DNA of 22,500 bases from Prorocentrum cordatum (Eukaryota; Sar; Dinophyceae; Prorocentrales; Prorocentraceae), in the NCBI GenBank assembly GCA_963575745.1, contig CAUYUJ010014752.1, positions 1 through 22,500 on the forward strand, read 5' to 3'. A program made the translations under genes and the position numbers. Positions within the stretch are counted from its first letter, which is position 1. The number at the start of each line of letters is the position of its first letter. Below are positions 17,501 to 20,500 of this stretch, piece by piece. The notes beneath the pieces are model-generated. The model had not been told where the DNA came from. It did not search any database and saw only the letters and a program-made list of their open reading frames with translations.

Positions 17501-20500
17501 TGTGGAGGAGGAGGAGGAGGAGGAGGAAGAGAGGATGAGAGGAGGAGGAGAAAAGGGAGGAGAGAGGAGAGAGGAGGAGGAGGAGAGATGATGAGGAGGA
17601 GGAAGGAGGCGGCAGGAGGAGGAGGAGGAGGAGGAGGAGGAGGAGGAGAGTGAGGAGGAGGAGGAGGAGGAGGAGGAGGAGGAGGGAGAGAGAGGAGGAT
17701 GGGGAGAGGGAGGAGGAGGAGGAGGAGGGGAGGAGAGAGGAGAGAGGAGGAGGAGGAGAGATGAGGAGGAGGAGGAGGAGGAGGCGGAGGAGGAGGAGGA
17801 GGAGGAGGAGGAGGAGGAGGAGGATACAGGAGGAAAGAGGAGGAGCAGGGAGGAGGAGGGGGAGGGGGAACGAGGAGGAGAGAGGCGGAGGAGAGGGTGA
17901 AAGAGGCGGAGGAGGGGATATATGACCCCTTATTGTACTTGCGCCCAGCGGGCTCGTGGGATTACACAGTACCCCCGCAATGGGATGCCCTGGCAGCTAT
18001 TCGGAACGTTGGTGATGACAATTATGCTGATGACGATGCCCAAGATGCCCCTTTGTTCATCAATCCTGACGGTGGCGACGATGCTGATGATGTCGTTGAT
18101 GATAATGCTGATGACGATGATGCTGATGATAATGAGCCTGATGGGCCCCATGGGCCGTGCGAGCCACATAAGCCCTGCGAGCCCTATGCGCCCTGTGAGC
18201 CCTGTGTGCCCAACGTCGCCTGTGAGCCAGCCTATGGGAAATCTAAGCCTCAGGAGCCGTATGAGCCCTGCGAGCTCCAAGAGCTCTATGATATGAATGA
18301 GCCCAACGAGCCCAATCAGCCCTGCGGGCCCAGTGGGCCCAGTGGGCCCTATGGGCCCTGTGTCGCTTATGGGCTTCAGAAAACCTACGAGCCCCATGAG
18401 CCCTATCAGCCTCATGGGCCCCGTGGTCCGCGCGACCCCTACGAGCCTCAAGAGTCCTATGAGCCCTGCGAGCCCCGTCGGCCCTACGCGCCTTCTGACC
18501 CCGACGACTCTTTCTGAGCCTTATGATCCTCCTGGGCCCAATTCGAATCATGATCCTTATGGCTCCCATGAACGTCACAAACCCTATGGGCCGACCCGCT
18601 CCATGGGGCTCGAGAGCCAGTGGCTCCTGTGAGGCCAAGGACACTATGGGCCTCCACGCCCAACGAGCTCATCCACCCGAGGAGCCCTCAGAACTCAAAC
18701 ACGGCTGCGGGCTCTCCGAAGCTCATGATCCCCAGGAGCCGCGCTGCCCGAAGTACCCCTCTCTCATTTTGGCGCTCCGAGATTTTGGGCCCGAGCTGTG
18801 GCGGACAGCCCTGCAGACTTCTGACCCAAAGGGGCCCACGGGTCCCAGCAGCCTTCGTGTGCCCCCATGGGCCCCGTGGCCGAACACGCGCCGCGGTGCT
18901 GGCGACTACCCGTGGCGGCGCGTCTCGCCTGGCGCTGTGCGACCAAGATTTTCAAACAGGCGAAGCGTAGCGAGCTGGTAAAATCTGGTGTGCCTATAGA
19001 TATGTATACACATAGAATCGCCACGTCACATCACGCCCACGTGCACGTCGCACTACTCACTACACTCCGCCCCACAGGCATCGTCAGAACAACAACCACC
19101 ACTTTTTCCCACTGCTGCCCCCCCAAGTTCCTTATCACCCGCAGGGTGGTCGTATAAGTAAAAGTATCCCCCCAGAGCTGCCCCAGCTGTGCCGTTTTAG
19201 TCGTGGAGCTCATTGTCCACGGTTCTATACCAGAGGGTGCTTCCATGTCGTCAGTGTTTGCTTTTCAGACTGGGCGATTTCCGGAAGTGAGAACGGCGCC
19301 CTCGCCGTAGTGGTGGTCAAATACTTTGGCTCATCATGCTGCTCTCGTCAAAGCGCGGATCACAGTCAGGGCTCGCATTGGTGCCAGCCACACTTCCCAT
19401 TGTCTCCACATCTGTTTTCTCCAACATTCTGCATGTGAGGCTTTGTTTAAGCTGCCCCCCTTGCAGGTAACTAGTTGCTCGGCACACGCCAGTGATAGCC
19501 TTTGTTTCGTCTAATCTCATACAAGCCTCCAGGAAGGGGCCGCTCCCTTCTAGGAAGCCCACTGCCTTCCTAGAAGACAACCGCTCCCGCTCTGCCCTCC
19601 CTTGGCCGCCACGAAAAGGGATAGGCTCAACGGGGAGGTATGAGCGGGGATGGTCGGATGCCAGATGCTGTCCAAACCTCGCCGAGCTTCCCCCCCACAG
19701 TTATTCCCGTAAGCACACTTCTCCTTCTCCCTCGGCCATTTGCCATCCATTTAGCCGCCGCTCTCGCGTATAGCTGTTTTCACAAGACCCCTCGAAGTAT
19801 TTGTTTGTGGCAATTCGAATATCTCTAGTCGCTTGGAGTGGTGTTTTCGCTTCTGCGCCTGCCACATTCCTGCCCCGCTCTACAAATTTTCAGTATAGAA
19901 ACTACTTCGCTTGACACATTCGCTTGGCGTGACTGTTATCCTTTTCGTCTTCCTCTAGCACTGCACGCTCGCATATCCTTGTTTGAAGTTTCCAACCCTC
20001 GCCCCTCTGTGCAGTAAGCGGTAGATCAAGCAGTGCAAGGGCCACTTGGGTATCTTTCCGATTCGACACCAGGCTCGGTAAACATAACTCGCCGTTCTTT
20101 TTCACATTGGGAAATGGTGCGTGGCAGGGTCGTATGTCAGGTTTTGGCGTGGGTGCGCCTGGCGAGCCCCCTTCCTCGTCCCCTCACATCTCCACTCTTC
20201 CCTGTTAGCTGCCCCATCCGTTCCAATCCCCTTCCTTCCACCACGCTCCGGCTAATCATGGCAAATCCACGCTCCGCCCCTTGTGGGCTGCATTCCTTGT
20301 GTGGGGCGGATGAGTAGGAACAGTGATGACGAGGATGAGGATGAGAAACATGGAGGATGATGAGGAGAGTGATGTTGAAGACGAAGGAGGACGAAGTGGA
20401 CTAGGAGGAGTAGGAGGAGGAGGGCGATGATTAAGACGAAGGAGGAGGAAGCGGAGGAGGAGGAGGAGAAGGAGGAGGAGGAGGAGGAGGAGGAGGAGGA

